Source: Apostichopus japonicus (lineage: Eukaryota > Echinodermata > Holothuroidea > Aspidochirotida > Stichopodidae). Taken from it: a stretch of 64,000 nt of DNA. Made by a program: the position numbers and the translations under genes. Where the stretch lies: NCBI RefSeq assembly GCF_037975245.1, contig NC_092567.1:14524876-14588875 (forward strand). The letters are read 5' to 3'. The notes below the pieces were generated by a model. It searched no databases, had not been told where the DNA came from, and was given only the letters and a program-made list of their open reading frames with translations. This document shows positions 60,140 to 64,000 of this stretch, piece after piece; the first letter of the stretch is position 1; each line of letters starts with the position of its first letter.

Positions 60140-60695
60140 CTGTGAAAAATAGATGAAAAAAACATTAAATACAAAGTAGACCAAGGGATGGTGCAAAAGA
60201 AATTGAACTGTTTTGGTTGAGATTACTTACGAGACACAAGCAGATTTTGTTTGTGTTATTTTTTCAGGTGATTCAACATTTGTTAGAAATCTACAGATTC
60301 TTTACAGGAATTCCCTGCTACGAACTATTCACAGAGAGCTCTTCTTCTAGTTTTGTTTTCAACTGTTGTAACAGGAGAATACATCTCCGCTAAGTGTCTG
60401 GGGAACTGGCAATAACAATTTATTGTAGAGGTCTTCAAATGTGCAAAGGTTCAGCTAAACGGAAATCTGCAACTAAACATTTTAGCCTCAACTGAACTGA
60501 ATACAAATTTGTCGAACGAATTTTTTCGTCACCGTTATGAAAGCATAATTACAAAATTGAAGTTTTTATAAGCATTTCGAAAGAATTTCGCAAATATCTT
60601 TCAGCATTCAAAGATACATACATCCTCCCCCTCCCCCTTCCCCCCTCCCTCTACTCCCCTCCCCCTCTCCCTACATGAAAAAAAACCCCTCTTAC
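60140..60695 (-). other. Nuclear receptor intron
   Basis: Bounded by GATG|GTAAGA (donor, 60695) and TTTTTCACAG (acceptor). It contains a CT-rich run on the + strand at 60624-60672 and nothing else recognisable. Confidence 0.8.
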
Positions 60696-60956
60696 CATCT
60701 GAAAATAACACAACTGCAGATAGGAGGGCCAGCTCCGTAGAATTTAATTTTAGTCTGCCGTGGAGACGGTCTGCAAACTGAAACAGGGCTAGCTGCAGTT
60801 CGGGCGGCATAAATTTCTGCATGACACCTTTCGATATTTTCAGCCCCTTGTCGAGAAGAAAGGCATTATAAAGAACTAGTTCTACTGTGTCCTGCACGGT
60901 CAGTATTTCAAAGAAACCCGCTTTAACTAAAATCATTTGGTCATGTTGGCTAAGGG
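60696..60956 (-). CDS. NR1-type nuclear receptor exon: LBD helices 3-7
   Basis: Encodes ALSQHDQMILVKAGFFEIL, the NR ligand-binding-domain signature (L-S-x-x-DQ-x-x-L-x-K), closest in wording to Rev-erb/E75 (LSQHDQVTLLKAGTFEVL), then helix 6-7 sequence ending ALLSAVVLFSD. The 3' end (GATG|GTAAGA) joins the last exon as S-D-D-R. The 5' end is odd. The strong acceptor TTTCTGTTTCAG would start the exon at 60964 but puts it out of frame with the exon at 62340-62432. An AG 8 bases further in (CTTACAG, exon start 60956) restores the frame but removes the Gly-Phe of the near-universal IPGF. One extra T in the GGCTTACAG at the junction would restore IPGFTALSQHDQ. I therefore list 60956 as the in-frame start, with 60964 as the alternative. 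Confidence 0.85.
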
Positions 60957-62339
60957 CTGTAAAGCCTGAAACAGAAAGGAAAAAATATACGTCAATGAAA
61001 TATGTTAGATCTTAAATATGTTTTGAAACAAAACAGACAACGAGCGGACAGAAATAGATGATTAGGCAAGATCGGTATTTCGATCTAGTAATTTGTCAAG
61101 ACAAAAGGAATGAAGTAAAACAGACAGAAAGGCAGAAAGAAAAGGGAGAGTGAGGCTGGATATCTGAATAATGGCTCCAAACACAGACAAGTTAAAAAGT
61201 AAACAAGTTAACAAGTAAACAAAAACAGGGAACGGTGCAAAGGAGACATGCGTTTCCGTTTATGAGATGTGCCGAGCAGAACAAACAAACGTATCAACAA
61301 GTAAACAAAGCAGCAAAGGATAAAAGAGGAAATTGGGTATTAGCTTATGAGATAATTCAAGAAAAAAGAACAATAAACAGGTTTAAATCAGTAAGTCAGC
61401 TGATGAGAATGTCAGAACAAACAAATAAACAAACCAACAGACAGACAAGAAACCAAATGAACAAGCTATTCAACTTATGGCTCTCAAGTTTAAAGTAAAA
61501 CTCTAAATATTTCTTCTTAATAATATTAAATACTAGTGTTCCAGTACTAATGTTGTTTTGTAGTTTCAACCTCGCTGGACTTAAGGAATACTTACCTGCT
61601 GCCATCAGCTAGACCTAACAACGACCATTAGATTTTTCCTACCGTACGTGACAACCACTGTGACAACACCTTATAGAAAGTCACTAGAGATATTTTAAGA
61701 GCCCTTGACCTGCTATAAGTGTGAATATTACAGAGTATGAAACACCTTTGCAATAATTATGAAAGCTATTTATATGTAATCAGTACATGACAGACACTTC
61801 AAACAGGTGATGTAACAAATGAGGGTCCTATCTATCAAATGCAAAAGAAACTCTTACCATTATGAAAGATGGATTCCCATTGATAGGACTGTAGCAGAAT
61901 CATACACACATACACGCACACTCACATAACGGCACATGTACACAAACAACCCAATAGTCCTGCCTCGAAAGGCACTTCCTCAAAGTCAGTGGTAGTGTTT
62001 TCACATCACCATCTCATACTAGCATATACCAAGTGAGTGTGGTGTTTTCGTGGGGTGTGGGGGTTTGGGGCTCTGGGAAATGAGTGAGGGGAGGTGCAGA
62101 GGCAGACAGGTTATGGTTAACAGTTATCATTGGGTTCCCCCCACCATCAGTAGTCCAATCTCTCCAGTTACATATCTTTTCCCATATCAGAAGGGTGGAT
62201 TTATTGCTATATTTCTTTTTGGTATAAGAGAAGGAGGGGCGGGGGAGGGGGGGAGGGATCACATTATAATTATTAAGGTGTGACTGGAGATCAGCGAATT
62301 AGGGAAAAAGCTTTCCAGCATGCTGAATTGTAGACTCAC
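60957..62339 (-). other. Nuclear receptor intron
   Basis: No other exon seen. Contains a CA-type run near 61905-61950 and a G-rich block at 62234-62258 with four GGG runs. An AAACAAAC-rich stretch lies at 61280-61450. Confidence 0.75.
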
Positions 62340-62432
62340 CTGGTATTTGTTTACAGAAGGTGACTATCCTTTTGATGTAAATGGCCAAAGCTTCCGAAAC
62401 GACTGAACTCCATAATTCTCTTCCATCCATAC
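62340..62432 (-). CDS. NR1-type nuclear receptor exon: start of LBD, helix 3
   Basis: Minus-strand exon of 93 bases between TTTTGTAG (acceptor) and CCAG|GTGAGT (perfect donor), entering and leaving in phase 1. It encodes ELWSSVVSEALAIYIKRI and TFCKQIP, which is helix 3 of a ligand-binding domain; the (F/C)K followed by IP corresponds to the FAK-x-IPGF signature of the NR1 group, and the lysine is the usual helix-3 half of the co-activator charge clamp. The split Gly codon after IP is at a position where PPAR and Rev-erb genes also place an intron. Upstream exons (DNA-binding domain, hinge) are not found up to 64000 and lie outside the window. Confidence 0.85.
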
Positions 62433-62528
62433 CTACAAAAGAGAACCACAAGAAGGTGAGATGACATGTTGCCACAAAAGTTCAGTTATTACATTTTATA
62501 TTCTACACATCTTTCCATCACTACTCTA

Positions 62529-62780
62529 GGAGTGTTAGCTCAGTGGTTTACGCAAGGGCCTTTCAATTATAAGGTCCCGAGTTCGAGCCACTCCAAGATT
62601 AATGTATTTCGTCCAGTTACAGAGTTGCTGACAATTGACAATTCATAATCATGGACGTTAAATATGAATCTGAGAGACTGACTTCGGTCAGCTTGCGGCT
62701 TTGATAAGTCAATGATGGCTTCTTCACCAGTTCCTGCTTGAAGGAGGATCTAAAATACATACATACATACACGCATACAC
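62529..62780 (+). mobile_element. tRNA-derived SINE in the receptor's intron
   Basis: Head GGAGTGTTAGCTCAGTGG (A box) with GAGTTCGAGCC (B box) and a matching CACTCC acceptor strand at about 62590; body through CTGACTTCGGTCAGCTTGCGG; tail of CATA repeats (62757-62778). This is the standard SINE order: tRNA head, unrelated body, simple-repeat tail. It lies antisense to the receptor gene. The T-arm stem is not formed, so it is not a working tRNA. Family not identified. Confidence 0.7.
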
Positions 62781-63224
62781 TTAGAGCAGTTTTGCGTGTC
62801 TGGTCAACAATTTTACCAATAGCTGCTGAGTATTGATCAGAATAAAATTACAATCAATCAATATGGGATGCCCTCCCTCCCACATCTGTACTTCACTAAA
62901 TACAACTTCATGAATTCACTAACAAATCTATCCAATACTCGACATTCTGTTGCTGGACACCGTTACACATTACTACCCATCGACATTCAAAAATAACACT
63001 AACTTCATTATTAAAAATCAAATTGACCAAATCAAGGTAATAACCTGCGTTTCATGGATTATTCATAACGAGCAGCATCACTAAATCAAAATCAAATCAT
63101 AAATCTCTGTTTCACTTCTTCCTATTCTGGCTTCTAACTTTCTGAGAAAAATTTCATGAAACCAAGTACTAAAGTTACAAATAACGGAGTAACACCCTTC
63201 CCTGTACTACCCTGTATATATTCC
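62781..63224. other. Upstream intron of the nuclear receptor, non-coding
   Basis: AT-rich, no exon or repeat recognised. Confidence 0.5.
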
Positions 63225-63770
63225 TACTTTAATCCATGTACATGAAACTACCCCATAGCTTCCTGCTTTAATCCATGTACATAAAGCTACCCGGTACCTT
63301 GCTGCTTTAATCCATGTACATAAAACTACCACGTACCTTGCTGCTTTAATCCATGTACATGAAACTACCCCATAGCTTCCTGCTTTAATCCATGTACATA
63401 AAGCTACCCGGTACCTTGCTGCTTTAATCCATGTACATGAAACTACCCCATAGCTTCCTGCTTTAATCCATGTACATAAAACTACCCCGTACCTTGCTGC
63501 TTTAATCCATGTACATGAAACTACCCCATAGCTTCCTGCTTTAATCCATGTACATAAAACTACCCCGTACCTTGCTGCTTTAATCCATGTACATGAAACT
63601 ACCCGTACCTTGAGCTGCTTTAATCCATGTACATGGAACTATCCCGTATATTGCTGCTTTAATCTATATACATGAAACTACCCCGTACCTTGCTACTTTA
63701 ATCCATGTACGTGAAACTACCCCGTACCTTGCTACTTTAATCCATGTACGTGAAACTACCCTGTATCTTT
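63225..63770. repeat. 39-bp minisatellite, about 14 copies
   Basis: Units of about 39 bp with TGCTTTAATCCATGTACATG and AAACTACCCCGTACCTTGC; alternate units carry CCATAGCTTCC instead of CCGTACCTTGC, giving a partial two-unit (78-bp) periodicity between about 63240 and 63580. Confidence 0.93.
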
Positions 63771-64000
63771 GAGTTGGTTAACATCTTTCTTCAATGATGA
63801 TGAACACACAAACAGGTCCAAACCAAAGGTTGCTTTAGCTTCACTTGCAATTACGCTACCCTTTGGTTTGGAGTAGGTCTTCCTCCTCATCATAATGAAC
63901 ACACAAACAGGTCAAGAGGTTAAAACCATAGTTAACCTCTTTCTCTACAGTCACGCTCGCTTTAAAATTGCAACTCATCGTTTCTATCCAGACGTAATTT
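63771..64000. other. Non-coding DNA with a partial ~110-bp duplication
   Basis: GAACACACAAACAGGTC occurs at about 63802 and 63897, with similar flanks (CAAAGGTTGCTTTAGC versus CATAGTTAACCTC). No exon seen up to the window edge. Confidence 0.5.

Noticed and set aside
59286-62432. Naming the receptor PPAR, E75 or Rev-erb
   Set aside because: Different helices point to different groups and the DNA-binding domain is outside the window.

Overview
The window is eukaryotic, intron-rich and AT-rich, dense in minisatellites, (TA)n tracts and small non-autonomous transposons. Two conserved animal genes can be read, both as 3' ends. The gene types and repeat texture suggest a marine invertebrate, most likely a deuterostome such as an echinoderm; that placement is an inference, not a match.

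Left part (1-26 kb, + strand): the last five coding exons of a liprin-beta (PPFIBP1/2-like) gene. They encode the third SAM domain, a basic/acidic linker, a conserved C-terminal block and a stop, with a final -T-H-V that fits a class I PDZ ligand. Exons are at 3185-3310, 4333-4521, 5360-5569 (or 5530), 25285-25365 and 25912-25959. A 19.7-kb intron between the third and fourth is filled with tandem arrays of 73, about 60 and 106 bp, an AGGTCA-rich repeat, tRNA-derived elements and a hammerhead-like motif.

Middle part (26-59 kb): no conserved host gene recognised. It holds a GT-rich 60-bp array, MITE-like elements, and a hAT-like element (33137-35116, 8-bp target duplication). Inside that lies a second hAT-like element (33593-34840, its own 8-bp duplication), which carries a Penelope-like reverse-transcriptase remnant and a hammerhead-like motif. 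Further right are a 39-bp minisatellite, a small CpG-rich patch with an NRF1-type palindrome, a decayed non-LTR retrotransposon running into a ~333-bp satellite, and a cluster of tRNA-containing elements in (TA)n DNA. One of these carries a near-canonical type I hammerhead ribozyme directly after its tRNA-like part.

Right part (59-64 kb, - strand): the last three coding exons of an NR1-type nuclear receptor, covering the ligand-binding domain, an AF-2 helix and an unusual ~200-residue C-terminal tail ending in a SUMO-type motif. The DNA-binding domain lies beyond the right edge. One splice junction reads in frame only from an acceptor 8 bases inside the canonical one, or if one base is missing from the sequence.

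Most of the remaining DNA is intron or intergenic with nothing recognisable. The two genes converge (liprin-beta rightwards, receptor leftwards) over a repeat-rich interval of about 33 kb.
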